Source of the DNA: Bacteroidota bacterium
Lineage (GTDB): Bacteria; Bacteroidota; Bacteroidia; Bacteroidales; UBA10428
Direction: 5' to 3'
DNA length: 64,000 bases
NCBI GenBank assembly: GCA_023442525.1
Contig: JAEZZA010000004.1
Span: 1-64,000, forward strand
Part shown: in pieces, positions 1-8,702 of the stretch
Numbering within the stretch: position 1 is the first letter of the stretch
How the letters are laid out: each line of letters opens with the position of its first letter
Notes under the pieces: generated by a model
Seen by the model: only the letters and a program-made list of their open reading frames with translations
Told to the model about the DNA's origin: nothing
The model's database searches: none
Position numbers and translations under genes: made by a program

Positions 1-1
1 C

Positions 2-77
2 CTCTGGAACCTCTGGAACCTTTGGAACCTTTGGAACCTTTGGAACCCCTGGAACCCCTGGAACCCCTGAAACCCTG
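2..77. repeat. 9-nt tandem repeat (CYYTGGAAC)n
   Basis: Eight head-to-tail 9-nt units of the form CYYTGGAAC run from 2 to 73, with a partial unit to 77. They grade from CTCTGGAAC through CTTTGGAAC to CCCTGGAAC and CCCTGAAAC. The array lies just past the stop codon of the minus-strand glycosyltransferase and may extend left of the window. The same 9-mers recur in reverse orientation at 37467-37516. Function unknown. Confidence 0.9.
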
Positions 78-99
78 TAGCGACAGAAAGTAACAATTA

Positions 100-1068
100 T
101 CAAATCTCCTTTTCAATAAAATAATCATTCCTGCCGGGCGAGGATCGGGAAACCAATTCGCCAAGGAATCCTGCAGTAAATAACTGCATGCCTATAATCA
201 TTGAAGTGAGAGCGATGTAGAAATAAGGACTGTCGGTAACCAGCCGGGCCGGAATATGATTGGCAACGGATATCAATTTTACAATTCCCAGATAGGTGGC
301 CATTCCGAGACCAATTATGAACATTAATGTCCCAAGCAATCCAAAAAAATGCATGGGTCGGCGACCGAACCTGGAGATAAACGATATAGTCAGCAGATCA
401 AGGTAGCCGTTAATAAACCTTTCAAGACCAAACTTGGTTTTTCCGAACTGGCGCTTTCTATGCTGTACTACCTGTTCGCCAATACTTCCAAATCCCGCCT
501 TTTTGGCAATGATAGGTATATACCTGTGCATTTCGCCATATACTTCAATCGACTTTACCACTTCTTTTCTGTACGCCTTGAGGCCGCAATTAAAGTCGTG
601 TAGCTTAATGCCACTGATCACCCGTGCACTGAAGTTGAACAGCTTACTGGGAAGGTTCTTCGTGAATTTATTGTCGTATCTGACTTTTTTCCAGCCCGAA
701 ACCAGGTCGTACCCATTATTCACGATTTTGTCGTACAAAGCCGGAATTTCCTCAGGACTGTCCTGTAGATCCGCATCCATTGTTATTACCACGTTACCTG
801 AAGCCTTTCGGAAGGCACAGTGGAGGGCGGCGGATTTGCCGTAATTACGTCTGAATTTTATACCCCGGATGGCAGGATTGGTAGCAGACAACTTTTCAAT
901 TATATCCCATGAACCGTCGGTGCTGCCGTCGTCGACCATGATCGCTTCATATGAAAACTTATGCTCTTTCATTACCCTTTCGATCCAATCGATAAGATGG
1001 GGAAGGGACTCTGACTCGTTAAGAAGCGGGATAACTACCGAAATATCAGGTGCCATTTGAGAATACAA
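100..1068 (-). CDS. GT2 family glycosyltransferase, DPM1/ArnC-like
   Basis: A 322-residue polyprenyl-phosphate-type glycosyltransferase. The N-terminal GT-A domain starts with ISVVIPLLNE and carries DDGSTDGSW and the metal-binding DADLQDSPEE motif. After about residue 230 there are two membrane segments, as in DPM1/ArnC-like enzymes that load a sugar onto a lipid phosphate at the inner leaflet. The exact sugar and lipid cannot be read from sequence. A second ATG four codons in (MAPDIS) is an equally good start. The gene begins 4 nt after the DUF4199 stop, so the two are probably cotranscribed. Confidence 0.9.
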   Translation of the reverse strand: MYSQMAPDISVVIPLLNESESLPHLIDWIERVMKEHKFSYEAIMVDDGSTDGSWDIIEKLSATNPAIRGIKFRRNYGKSAALHCAFRKASGNVVITMDADLQDSPEEIPALYDKIVNNGYDLVSGWKKVRYDNKFTKNLPSKLFNFSARVISGIKLHDFNCGLKAYRKEVVKSIEVYGEMHRYIPIIAKKAGFGSIGEQVVQHRKRQFGKTKFGLERFINGYLDLLTISFISRFGRRPMHFFGLLGTLMFIIGLGMATYLGIVKLISVANHIPARLVTDSPYFYIALTSMIIGMQLFTAGFLGELVSRSSPGRNDYFIEKEI

Positions 1069-1072
1069 TGTT

Positions 1073-1627
1073 TCAAACTATCGGGTTCTTTACTTTCCGG
1101 GTGAATGCTGCAACAATCAACGAAATGATTGTCCCCAGAACGGTTGGCCAAATAAATCCCATTAAAAATGTTTTCATTGGGGTCATTCCGGCTACCCGTT
1201 CATCGAAACGCTCCATAGCCTCTTCGATCTGGCCCTCGGATGCACCCATGTTATTCATCATTTCGTAAGTACTGTTTCGTGTAGCTTCCATAACCCGGTT
1301 CATGTAATCAGGATCTATAACCGTGTTAAAAATGAGATTGTAAACAGATGAAAGGATTACCGAGAATACTGTAATAAGAAATCCAACCATAAACGCCTGC
1401 CCGTAAGAGATATTTCCGTCGAGTACTTTATCACGATACGACTTTATCCCGAATGAAATAAATATTATGGTGATCACAAGGCTGAATAAAGTCAGGAATA
1501 AGGAACTCTTTATCCCTACCGGCATATAACCGGCAATATAGAGTATAAGCGACAATATAATGGAAATACTGCCGAGAATAGCTCCATAAGTAAGTGTGTG
1601 TTTCAAAAGGGAGGGTTTATTTTCCAT
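1073..1627 (-). CDS. DUF4199 family membrane protein
   Basis: A 184-residue integral membrane protein with about four predicted hydrophobic helices: roughly residues 13-33, 40-60, 78-100 and 155-175. The soluble loop between the last two is charged and Met-rich. The layout and length match the DUF4199 family, common in Bacteroidota and of unknown function. Across the phylum it is often found next to a DPM-like glycosyltransferase, and that is also the case here, so a role in handling lipid-linked sugar is possible. That role is inference. Confidence 0.8.
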   Translation of the reverse strand: MENKPSLLKHTLTYGAILGSISIILSLILYIAGYMPVGIKSSLFLTLFSLVITIIFISFGIKSYRDKVLDGNISYGQAFMVGFLITVFSVILSSVYNLIFNTVIDPDYMNRVMEATRNSTYEMMNNMGASEGQIEEAMERFDERVAGMTPMKTFLMGFIWPTVLGTIISLIVAAFTRKVKNPIV

Positions 1628-1652
1628 TGTTTTCTGGTTTTGAATGTTCTAC

Positions 1653-1660
1653 ACAAAAAT
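1653..1660 (-). promoter_or_regulatory. Putative -7 element for DUF4199-GT operon
   Basis: On the minus strand the sequence reads TATTTTTG, an exact TAnnTTTG match 25 nt upstream of the DUF4199 start codon. No convincing -33 TTG box is seen at the usual distance, so this is tentative. Confidence 0.4.
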
Positions 1661-1693
1661 AGGGAAATAACTTGTTCGTCGACGGTAAAAGCT

Positions 1694-1723
1694 TTTGCAA
1701 ATAAAAAAAAGTTAATAGTTTTG
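1694..1723 (+). promoter_or_regulatory. Bacteroidota sigma-ABfr-type promoter of SRP RNA
   Basis: TTTG at 1694-1697 (-33 box) and TAGTTTTG at 1716-1723 (TAnnTTTG -7 box) are separated by 18 nt. Transcription is expected to start around 1728-1730, exactly where the terminal stem of the SRP RNA begins. Confidence 0.75.
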
Positions 1724-1727
1724 CAGC

Positions 1728-1835
1728 GCCGGGTAAGTCTCATACGGCCAGCTCCTGCTGAAACCCCCCAGGTCCGGAAGGAAGCAAGGGTAGGTGGTTG
1801 TAGCGGCGCGATATGATCAGCTTACCCGGTTTTTT
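1728..1835 (+). ncRNA. ffs: Signal recognition particle RNA (small bacterial type)
   Basis: About 105 nt. The conserved apical SRP hairpin is present at about 1769-1797, with the GGTCC-GGAAG-GAAGCA core that binds Ffh. The closing stem is CCGGGTAAG at 1729-1737 paired with CTTACCCGG at 1821-1829, followed by a T6 tract at 1830-1835 that makes the terminal helix double as an intrinsic terminator. The RNA partners Ffh in co-translational targeting of membrane proteins. It converges on the VOC gene, whose stop codon is 8 nt further on. Confidence 0.95.
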
Positions 1836-1842
1836 ATTTCCC

Positions 1843-2304
1843 TTAACCCTTCAATGCTTTTACTACTTCCTCCGGTGCCTGAACCAGTTCAACCAACACA
1901 CCTTCACTACAAAGTGGAAACTGTTCGTTTCCTTTCGGATGTATGAAACATACATCATAACCTGCAGCTCCTTTACGGATACCGCCCGGTGTAAATCTTA
2001 CACCCTGGGCAGTAAGCCATTCAACCGCACGGGGTAAGTCGTCAATCCATAAGCCGATATGATTTAATTTAGGTTCATGAACCTTTGGAGATTTTTCCGG
2101 ATCGATCGGTTGCATGATATCCACTTCAACAGCAAACGGACCAGATCCGATACGCAGAATATCTTCATCGACATTCTCCTTTTCACTTCTGAATGTGCTT
2201 GTTTTCTGAAGTCCCATGATATTGACCCAGAAGTTTTCCAAACGTGCTTTTGATTCGTTGCCAATGGCAATCTGTTGTATTCCCAGTACTTTAAAAGGTC
2301 TCAT
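1843..2304 (-). CDS. VOC (glyoxalase/dioxygenase superfamily) protein
   Basis: A 153-residue protein of the vicinal oxygen chelate fold. Two βαβββ-type modules are visible: the first begins at LGIQQIAIG, the second at LNHIGLWIDDLPRAVEWL. Candidate metal ligands are His in LNHIGLW and a Glu in VLVELVQ near the C terminus. Single-protein VOC members include glyoxalase I and methylmalonyl-CoA epimerase, and the sequence does not let me choose between these. It is a stand-alone gene convergent with the SRP RNA. Confidence 0.8.
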   Translation of the reverse strand: MRPFKVLGIQQIAIGNESKARLENFWVNIMGLQKTSTFRSEKENVDEDILRIGSGPFAVEVDIMQPIDPEKSPKVHEPKLNHIGLWIDDLPRAVEWLTAQGVRFTPGGIRKGAAGYDVCFIHPKGNEQFPLCSEGVLVELVQAPEEVVKALKG

Positions 2305-2370
2305 AATTCGTTTTTTTTCAAAGCCCGAAAATAGCTAAATTTCCGCTTTGTAAAACCTGGTATTTGCCGG

Positions 2371-3138
2371 ATGAAAAAACTTATACGATTTTTATTGCAG
2401 CATATTCCGCGACCCATTCTGATAAGCCTGAGCATGGTAATGGGCCGGGCAGTGTCGGTATTTTATCGCGGACACAGGTACGAGTGTCCGGTATGTAACG
2501 GGAAATTCAGAAAACTTCTTCCGTATGGTTACATCGAACCCAGAACAAATGCGTTGTGCCCCGGTTGCCTGTCGCTCGAACGCCACCGTTTAATGTGGTT
2601 GTATCTGAAAAACAGAACTGGATTTTTCAGCAATCACCTCAAAGTACTTCATATTGCGCCGGAACAATGCTTTTATAAAAGGTTTCGTAAAATGAAGAGC
2701 ATCGACTATACTACCGCCGATCTGGAATCGCCACTGGCGGATGTCAGGCTCGACGTTCAGTCGATGCCTTTCACCGACGATCATTTTGATATGGTGATAT
2801 GCAATCATGTTCTTGAACATGTTCCCGACGATCATAAGGCCATCTCCGAAATATTCAGGGTCCTTAAAAGGGGAGGGATAGCGATCCTCCAGGTTCCCCT
2901 GGTTTATTCCATGGAAAAGACACTTGAAGATCCCAGGATTACTGATCCCCTTGAACGTGAAAAACTGTTCAGGCAAAAGGATCATTACCGGCTATATGGA
3001 ACAGATTATCTCGACCGCATTATGAATGCAGGATTTGTGATCGGCGAAGAAAATTACCTTAAAACTTTGTCTAAGGAAGAAATTGACAGATACCGCCTTC
3101 CGCCTATGGAATTCATGTATGGCTATATTAAACCATGA
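2371..3138 (+). CDS. Class I SAM-dependent methyltransferase with Cys-rich N terminus
   Basis: 255 residues. An N-terminal helix or anchor is followed by a zinc-ribbon-like Cys cluster, CPVCNGKF then CPGC (about residues 39-67), and a Methyltransf_11-type domain. The SAM-binding strand is LKVLHIAPE; VICNHVLEHVPDDHKA and FRVLKRGGIAILQVP are typical methyltransferase motifs 4 to 5. Related Bacteroidota proteins are annotated only as methyltransferases. It stands alone between the VOC gene and the ilv leader, and the substrate is unknown. Confidence 0.8.
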   Translation: MKKLIRFLLQHIPRPILISLSMVMGRAVSVFYRGHRYECPVCNGKFRKLLPYGYIEPRTNALCPGCLSLERHRLMWLYLKNRTGFFSNHLKVLHIAPEQCFYKRFRKMKSIDYTTADLESPLADVRLDVQSMPFTDDHFDMVICNHVLEHVPDDHKAISEIFRVLKRGGIAILQVPLVYSMEKTLEDPRITDPLEREKLFRQKDHYRLYGTDYLDRIMNAGFVIGEENYLKTLSKEEIDRYRLPPMEFMYGYIKP

Positions 3139-3200
3139 TTGAGGAATCCAACCTTTTCCAAAAAAAAATATAATCTTTATAAACATTTAAATTATTTGCA

Positions 3201-3208
3201 TATATTTG
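3201..3208 (+). promoter_or_regulatory. -7 promoter element of the ilv operon
   Basis: TATATTTG is an exact TAnnTTTG element 16 nt before the leader-peptide ATG. This implies a very short 5' UTR for the leader transcript. The -33 region is A/T-rich without a clear TTG. The his operon has the same arrangement, with the same 8-mer. Confidence 0.65.
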
Positions 3209-3224
3209 CCTCAAATAAAAAAAC

Positions 3225-3287
3225 ATGAGAAATATCATAATTATCGTGAACCTTATTCTCCTCGTGGTCCTTTGTAACCCGGGGTGA
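3225..3287 (+). CDS. ilvL: ilv operon leader peptide
   Basis: A 20-codon open frame encoding MRNIIIIVNLILLVVLCNPG, then TGA. Five Ile, four Leu and three Val codons make up 12 of the 20, including an unbroken I-I-I-I-V run. The peptide sits between the promoter and an intrinsic terminator directly upstream of ilvD. This is the classic layout of a branched-chain amino-acid attenuator, in which ribosome stalling at these codons would favour read-through. No sequence similarity to enteric IlvL is needed for this call; it rests on composition and position. Confidence 0.88.
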   Translation: MRNIIIIVNLILLVVLCNPG

Positions 3288-3318
3288 GAGTGGTTTGCGG
3301 TAATTTAAAAGATAAATG

Positions 3319-3350
3319 AAGCCATTCTTGCCTGAAAGAATGGCTTTTTT
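3319..3350 (+). terminator. ilv attenuator terminator hairpin
   Basis: The arms AAGCCATTCTT (3319-3329) and AAGAATGGCTT (3336-3346) form an 11-bp perfect stem with a 6-nt loop. The sequence runs into T6 at 3345-3350. It lies 31 nt after the leader stop codon and 37 nt before ilvD, so it can cut off transcription before the structural genes. The alternative antiterminator pairing was not worked out. Confidence 0.88.
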
Positions 3351-3387
3351 AATTTAGTTTTCAAAACAACCTGATATACATTAATAT

Positions 3388-5223
3388 ATGAAGATACCAC
3401 TAAGGAGTTCAACAACAACGCAAGGTCGCAGGATGGCAGGCGCAAGGAGCCTGTGGCGGGCTACAGGCATGCGCGAAGATCAGATTGGCAAGCCCATCAT
3501 TGCTGTTGTAAACTCATTTACACAATTTGTACCCGGTCATACCCATCTGCATTCGATCGGTCAGGAAGTAAAAGCTGTAATTGAAAAGAATGGTTGCTAT
3601 GCGGCAGAGTTTAATACAATTGCCGTTGACGACGGTATCGCCATGGGGCACGACGGTATGTTGTATTCGCTGCCTTCGCGCGATCTGATTGCCGACAGTG
3701 TTGAATACATGTGCAACGCCCATAAAGTAGACGGTATGATCTGCATCAGCAATTGCGACAAGATTACTCCCGGTATGCTTTTGGCTGCCATGCGGCTTAA
3801 CATACCGGCTGTTTTTGTATCAGGAGGTCCTATGGAGGCAGGCAGAGCGGGTGCCAAAAAACTCGATCTGATCGATGCCATGGTTATGGCTGCTGATGAT
3901 GCAGTCAGCGACGATGAATTGTCACTTGTTGAACAGGAAGCCTGTCCCACCTGTGGATCGTGCTCCGGTATGTTCACGGCAAATTCTATGAACTGTCTCA
4001 ACGAGGCAATAGGTCTGGCCTTACCGGGAAACGGAACCATAGTTGCAACGCATAAAAACCGGTTGGCACTGTTTGAGAGGGCAGCACGGCAGATTGTTAC
4101 CATAACTAAAAAATATTACGAGGAAGGCGATGAATCCGTACTTCCGCGTTCGATAGCCACCCGTCAGGCATTTATGAATGCCATGGCACTCGACATCGCC
4201 ATGGGCGGATCAACCAATACAGTTCTTCACCTACTGGCCATAGCCCGCGAAGCTGAAGTCGATTTCACCATGAAAGATATTGATGAGTTATCACGAAAAA
4301 TCCCGGTTTTATGCAAAGTCGCACCCAGCTCTTCCTATCATGTTGAAGATGTAAACCGCGCAGGCGGGATACTTGGAATTATGGCCGAACTCGATCGGGC
4401 GGGACTGGTTGACGTGTCGGTTAAGCGTGTTGACTTACTTACTCTGGGCGAAGCACTCAAATTATACGATTTAAAACAGGGCACCTCCACCGCCGAAGCC
4501 AGGGAGATTTATGCAAGTGCACCTGCAGGCATTAAAAACCTGAAAATGGGAAGCCAGGGCGTTATGTACAAGGAATTCGACCTCGACAGGGAAAATGGCT
4601 GTATCCGCGACCTGGAACACTGTTATTTCAGAGACGGAGGATTAGCAGTATTATACGGTAATATAGCCAGAGACGGATGCGTGGTTAAAACCGCAGGGGT
4701 TGACGAGTCGATATTCAATTTCCGGGGAACAGCACGGGTGTTTGAATCTCAGGACGATGCCTGTGAGGGTATTCTAAACGGAAAGGTCAATGCCGGCGAT
4801 GTTGTTGTAATCATTCATGAGGGACCCAAAGGCGGCCCCGGTATGCAGGAAATGTTATATCCAACCTCATATATTAAATCGAAAGGACTTGGAAAGAGCT
4901 GTGCATTACTTACCGACGGAAGGTTTTCAGGTGGTACTTCAGGGCTCTCAATCGGACATGTTTCACCCGAAGCAGCAGCAGGGGGAGAGATTGGCCTGTT
5001 GCGCGACAACGATATCATTGAAATCAATATTCCGGCACGAACGGTCAATGTGGTGCTCCCGCAGGGGGAGCTTGAGCGTCGTAAACAAACAGAGGAAAGC
5101 CGTGGTAATAAGGCGTTTACTCCGGCCAACCGCAACAGGATAATTTCAAAGGCACTTCAGGCTTATGCCAGCATGGTTACCTCAGCCGATAAGGGTGCCG
5201 TCCGTGAAGTAAAGACCTGTTGA
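3388..5223 (+). CDS. ilvD: Dihydroxy-acid dehydratase
   Basis: A 611-residue IlvD/Edd family enzyme. It dehydrates 2,3-dihydroxyisovalerate and 2,3-dihydroxy-3-methylvalerate to the 2-oxo acids that yield Val, Leu and Ile. Iron-sulfur ligand motifs are visible as CISNCDKITPGM and CPTCGSCSGMFTANSMNC. The C-terminal swivelling domain holds the GRFSGGTSGLSIGHVSPEAA signature. Length is normal for the family. It is the first structural gene of the attenuator-controlled ilv operon, with ilvB 38 nt downstream. Confidence 0.97.
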   Translation: MKIPLRSSTTTQGRRMAGARSLWRATGMREDQIGKPIIAVVNSFTQFVPGHTHLHSIGQEVKAVIEKNGCYAAEFNTIAVDDGIAMGHDGMLYSLPSRDLIADSVEYMCNAHKVDGMICISNCDKITPGMLLAAMRLNIPAVFVSGGPMEAGRAGAKKLDLIDAMVMAADDAVSDDELSLVEQEACPTCGSCSGMFTANSMNCLNEAIGLALPGNGTIVATHKNRLALFERAARQIVTITKKYYEEGDESVLPRSIATRQAFMNAMALDIAMGGSTNTVLHLLAIAREAEVDFTMKDIDELSRKIPVLCKVAPSSSYHVEDVNRAGGILGIMAELDRAGLVDVSVKRVDLLTLGEALKLYDLKQGTSTAEAREIYASAPAGIKNLKMGSQGVMYKEFDLDRENGCIRDLEHCYFRDGGLAVLYGNIARDGCVVKTAGVDESIFNFRGTARVFESQDDACEGILNGKVNAGDVVVIIHEGPKGGPGMQEMLYPTSYIKSKGLGKSCALLTDGRFSGGTSGLSIGHVSPEAAAGGEIGLLRDNDIIEINIPARTVNVVLPQGELERRKQTEESRGNKAFTPANRNRIISKALQAYASMVTSADKGAVREVKTC

Positions 5224-5261
5224 CTCATTTAACGGATATTTGTTTCAAAAAAAAAATTACC

Positions 5262-7007
5262 ATGAAAGCAACAAAAGAATTGGAAACCCCAACCGACATA
5301 CCGAAAAAATTAAGAATTACCGGAGCCGAAGCAATAATGATGAGCCTCATTCAGGAGGGAGTTGATACCATTTTTGGTTACCCTGGAGGTGCTATTATGC
5401 CTGTTTACGATGCGCTCACGAATTATACCGACCGGATCAGACATATTCTTACAAGGCACGAACAGGGCGCAATCCATGCTGCCCAGGGATATGCCCGTGT
5501 TACCGGCAGAGTGGGAGTTTGTATGGCAACTTCCGGACCCGGAGCAACTAACCTGATCACGGGAATTGCTGATGCGCAGATTGATTCCACACCGCTCGTT
5601 TGTATAACAGGACAGGTGTCAGCAGGCTTGCTCGGTACCGATGCATTCCAGGAAACAGATGTTATTGGCATATCCATGCCGGTTACCAAATGGAATTACC
5701 TGATAACCAAACCCGAAGAAATACCTGCTATTCTGGCTCAAGCCTTTTATATAGCCAAAACAGGCCGGCCGGGCCCCGTTCTGATTGATATTGCCAAGAA
5801 TGCCCAATTCGGTATGCTCGATTTCGAATATCATAAATGCGTCAAAATGCGCAGTTATGCACCGGAACCCCGGTTAAGCCTGGATAATTTAAAGGCCGCT
5901 GCCGCATTAATCAATTCTGCGAAAAAGCCTTATATCCTGGCCGGCCAGGGTGTCATACTCGGAAATGCCGAAGAGGAATTCCGTGCATTTGTTGAGAAAT
6001 CAGGAATTCCTGTTGCATGGACCATCCTCGGATCCTGTGCTCTTCCACGTGATCATGAATTAAACGTGGGTATGCTGGGAATGCACGGTAATTATTCTAC
6101 CAATATTAAAACCAATGAGTGCGATCTGCTGATTGGTGTAGGCATGCGATTCGACGACCGTGTAACGGGCGACGTAAAACGTTACGCCAAACAGGCAAAA
6201 ATAATCCATCTCGAAATCGATAAGGCGGAAATCAACAAGGTAGTCCATGCCGATATACCTTTACATGGCGATGTTAAGGATCTTTTGCCGGTGCTGACCA
6301 AACTCATCGAGAAACGACGGCATGATGAATGGCTCAGGGAATTTAAGGAAATCGATAAAATTGAGGAAGAAAAGGTTATCCGTAACGATTTGTTCCCTCA
6401 GAAGCCAGGCCTTACCATGGGTGAAGTTATCAATATTATTAACCAAAAGACTGGTGGCGATGCCATTGCCGTAACGGATGTCGGACAGCATCAAATGATT
6501 GCTTCCAGGTATTTCAATTTTAAAAACAAGAGAAGCTTCATTACTTCGGGGGGGCTGGGTACTATGGGATTCGGTCTGCCTGCAGCACATGGAGCCAAAA
6601 TAGGTGCTCCCGATAAGCAGGTTATCCTCTTTGTAGGTGATGGCGGTTTGCAGATGACCATACAGGAACTCGGAACTATTAATCAAACCCAGGCTGCAGT
6701 TAAAATAGTTTTGCTGAATAATAAATACCTGGGAATGGTTCGTCAGTGGCAGCAATTATTCTTCGAAAAGAGATACTCCGAGACCTATCTGCTTAATCCC
6801 GACTTCATAAAAGTAGGTGAGGGATTTGGAATCAAAGGCAAAAAGGTGCTCGAGCGGCCTCAACTGGAATCAGCCATCGAAGAAATGCTCAATTTTAACG
6901 GACCGTATTTGCTTGAAGTTTCCATTGAAAAAGAAGACAACGTATTCCCGATGGTTCCAACCGGAGCTTCGGTTTCTGAAGTGATCCTTGAACCTTCAAA
7001 AAAGTAA
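5262..7007 (+). CDS. ilvB: Acetolactate synthase large (catalytic) subunit
   Basis: 581 residues from the ATG at 5262; the in-frame ORF opens earlier, at 5220, but that stretch is not conserved in character. It condenses two pyruvates, or pyruvate with 2-oxobutyrate, using ThDP. The activating Glu lies in HEQGAIHAAQGYAR. The ThDP/Mg motif runs from GDGGLQMTIQEL to LLNNKYLGMVRQW, and FAD- and substrate-binding regions are intact. It is followed after 4 nt by its regulatory subunit. Confidence 0.96.
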   Translation: MKATKELETPTDIPKKLRITGAEAIMMSLIQEGVDTIFGYPGGAIMPVYDALTNYTDRIRHILTRHEQGAIHAAQGYARVTGRVGVCMATSGPGATNLITGIADAQIDSTPLVCITGQVSAGLLGTDAFQETDVIGISMPVTKWNYLITKPEEIPAILAQAFYIAKTGRPGPVLIDIAKNAQFGMLDFEYHKCVKMRSYAPEPRLSLDNLKAAAALINSAKKPYILAGQGVILGNAEEEFRAFVEKSGIPVAWTILGSCALPRDHELNVGMLGMHGNYSTNIKTNECDLLIGVGMRFDDRVTGDVKRYAKQAKIIHLEIDKAEINKVVHADIPLHGDVKDLLPVLTKLIEKRRHDEWLREFKEIDKIEEEKVIRNDLFPQKPGLTMGEVINIINQKTGGDAIAVTDVGQHQMIASRYFNFKNKRSFITSGGLGTMGFGLPAAHGAKIGAPDKQVILFVGDGGLQMTIQELGTINQTQAAVKIVLLNNKYLGMVRQWQQLFFEKRYSETYLLNPDFIKVGEGFGIKGKKVLERPQLESAIEEMLNFNGPYLLEVSIEKEDNVFPMVPTGASVSEVILEPSKK

Positions 7008-7011
7008 CATC

Positions 7012-7602
7012 ATGACACAAAATAAAATCAATAACAGTGAAAACGGTCTATGCGAAGGTGGCAAACAGCTATTCACGATATCCGCGTTTTCAGAAAACCA
7101 TATCGGATTGCTAAACCGTATTACCATTATTTTCACCCGGCGACAGGTAAATATTGACAGTCTGACAGTCTCCGGTTCTGCAATTCCCGGCATACACAAG
7201 TTCACCATAGTGGTTTACGAATGCCGTGAGAAAGTGGAACAGGTAGTTGCACAGATTGAAAAGCTCGTTGAAGTACTCAGGGCTTTTTATCACACCGAGG
7301 ATGAAGTGATAGCCCAGGAAATAGCCCTGTATAAGGTCCCCACAAAATCGCTCATCGACGGGAATAAGGTGGAAGAGATCATTCGCCAGCATCATGCCCG
7401 GGTACTCGAAGTGAAGCCTGAATACACTGTGATTGAACTTACAGGCCGGAAAGAAGAAACACAGGCTCTGTTTGACGAGCTTTATAAATTCGGACTGCTC
7501 CAGTTTACCCGGTCGGGAAGAATTGCGGTGACAAGAGCAAGTAAAGAGGTATTCACCAATTATATGAGGGATGCCGGAAAGAATTCTGTTGAATATGCTT
7601 AA
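7012..7602 (+). CDS. ilvN: Acetolactate synthase small (regulatory) subunit
   Basis: 196 residues. An N-terminal ACT domain (about residues 20-95: FTISAFSENHIGLLNRITIIFTRR) binds Val or other effectors, and a C-terminal ALS_ss domain activates the catalytic subunit. The start is taken at ATG 7012; an upstream TTG at 6988 would overlap ilvB. The product controls flux at the first committed step of the pathway. Confidence 0.95.
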   Translation: MTQNKINNSENGLCEGGKQLFTISAFSENHIGLLNRITIIFTRRQVNIDSLTVSGSAIPGIHKFTIVVYECREKVEQVVAQIEKLVEVLRAFYHTEDEVIAQEIALYKVPTKSLIDGNKVEEIIRQHHARVLEVKPEYTVIELTGRKEETQALFDELYKFGLLQFTRSGRIAVTRASKEVFTNYMRDAGKNSVEYA

Positions 7603-7629
7603 ACATTAAATCTTAATCAATTAAAAATT

Positions 7630-8679
7630 ATGGCAAAAATTAATTTCGGAGGTGTTGTTGAAGACGTAGTTACACGTGAAGAATTTTCATTGCAAAAAGC
7701 CCGTGAGGTACTCAAAGACGAGGTGGTTGCAGTAATCGGTTATGGTGTGCAAGGCCCGGCTCAGGCTCTGAATATGAAAGAGAATGGTATCAATGTGATT
7801 GTGGGACAGGCACAGGAATTTAAAAGCGACTGGGATAAGGCTGTAAAAGACGGCTGGGTGCCTGGTAAAACACTTTTTTCCGTAGAAGAAGCCGCCACCA
7901 AAGGAACCATTATTCAGTACCTTGTTTCCGATGCCGCACAACGTGCCATCTGGCCCAAGCTGAAACCTTGTCTTAAAAAGGGCGACGCTTTGTATTTTTC
8001 GCATGGTTTTTCAATAACCTATAAAGACCAGACAGGAGTAATTCCTCCGGCTGATGTTGACGTTATACTTGTTGCGCCTAAGGGCTCTGGAACAAGTGTA
8101 CGCAGAAACTTCCTTGCCGGTGCCGGAATTAATTCGAGTTATGCTGTGTTTCAGGATTTCACAGGCCGTGCTGTTGAACGCACACTGGCAATAGGTATTG
8201 CCATAGGATCGGGATACCTGTTTCCGACGACATTTGAAAACGAAGTTTACAGCGACCTTACAGGTGAACGCGGTGTACTTATGGGTGCCCTGGCTGGTAT
8301 TATGGATGCCCAATACCAGGTTTTAAGGCAGAACGGTCATTCTCCCAGCGAGGCATTCAACGAAACAGTTGAAGAACTTACCCAGAGCCTTATCAGGCTT
8401 GTTGATGAAAACGGGATGGACTGGATGTATTCAAACTGCAGCGCAACCGCACAAAGAGGTGCACTCGACTGGAGGCCCAAATTCAAAGATGCCACTCTGC
8501 CTGTGTTCAATGATCTTTATAACAAAGTGAAAACGGGTGCTGAAACCAAAAGGGTGCTTGAATCAACCGGAATGTCCAATTACAGGGAATATCTCGAAAA
8601 AGAGCTCAAAGAGCTTCGTGAATCTGAAATGTGGCAGGCCGGCCAGCAGGTGAGAAATTTAAGGCCGAAACTGAAATAA
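7630..8679 (+). CDS. ilvC: Ketol-acid reductoisomerase
   Basis: 349 residues. It isomerises and reduces acetolactate or acetohydroxybutyrate with NAD(P)H and Mg. The Rossmann motif is VAVIGYGVQGPAQALNMK. The C-terminal knotted domain has the metal-binding SDLTGERGVLMGAL region and the ETVEELTQSL Glu. Length fits a class I-like enzyme with the extensions seen in Bacteroidota. It is the last gene of the operon; no leu, ilvA or ilvE gene is in the window. The rhomboid gene converges on it 23 nt downstream. Confidence 0.96.
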   Translation: MAKINFGGVVEDVVTREEFSLQKAREVLKDEVVAVIGYGVQGPAQALNMKENGINVIVGQAQEFKSDWDKAVKDGWVPGKTLFSVEEAATKGTIIQYLVSDAAQRAIWPKLKPCLKKGDALYFSHGFSITYKDQTGVIPPADVDVILVAPKGSGTSVRRNFLAGAGINSSYAVFQDFTGRAVERTLAIGIAIGSGYLFPTTFENEVYSDLTGERGVLMGALAGIMDAQYQVLRQNGHSPSEAFNETVEELTQSLIRLVDENGMDWMYSNCSATAQRGALDWRPKFKDATLPVFNDLYNKVKTGAETKRVLESTGMSNYREYLEKELKELRESEMWQAGQQVRNLRPKLK

Positions 8680-8702
8680 GTTTCATGCTTCGCGTTTCAA
8701 GC

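Noticed and set aside
2..77. CRISPR array
   Set aside because: Units are 9 nt, directly abutting, with no spacers and no cas genes; the same holds for the repeats at 29644, 30492, 36357 and 37467.
434..844. 136-codon plus-strand reading frame opposite the first glycosyltransferase
   Set aside because: It is an antisense shadow of a well-supported GT2 gene, with no recognisable protein features.
3597..4103. 168-codon minus-strand reading frame inside ilvD
   Set aside because: Antisense to a fully conserved ilvD; Ser/Ala-rich composition typical of shadow frames.
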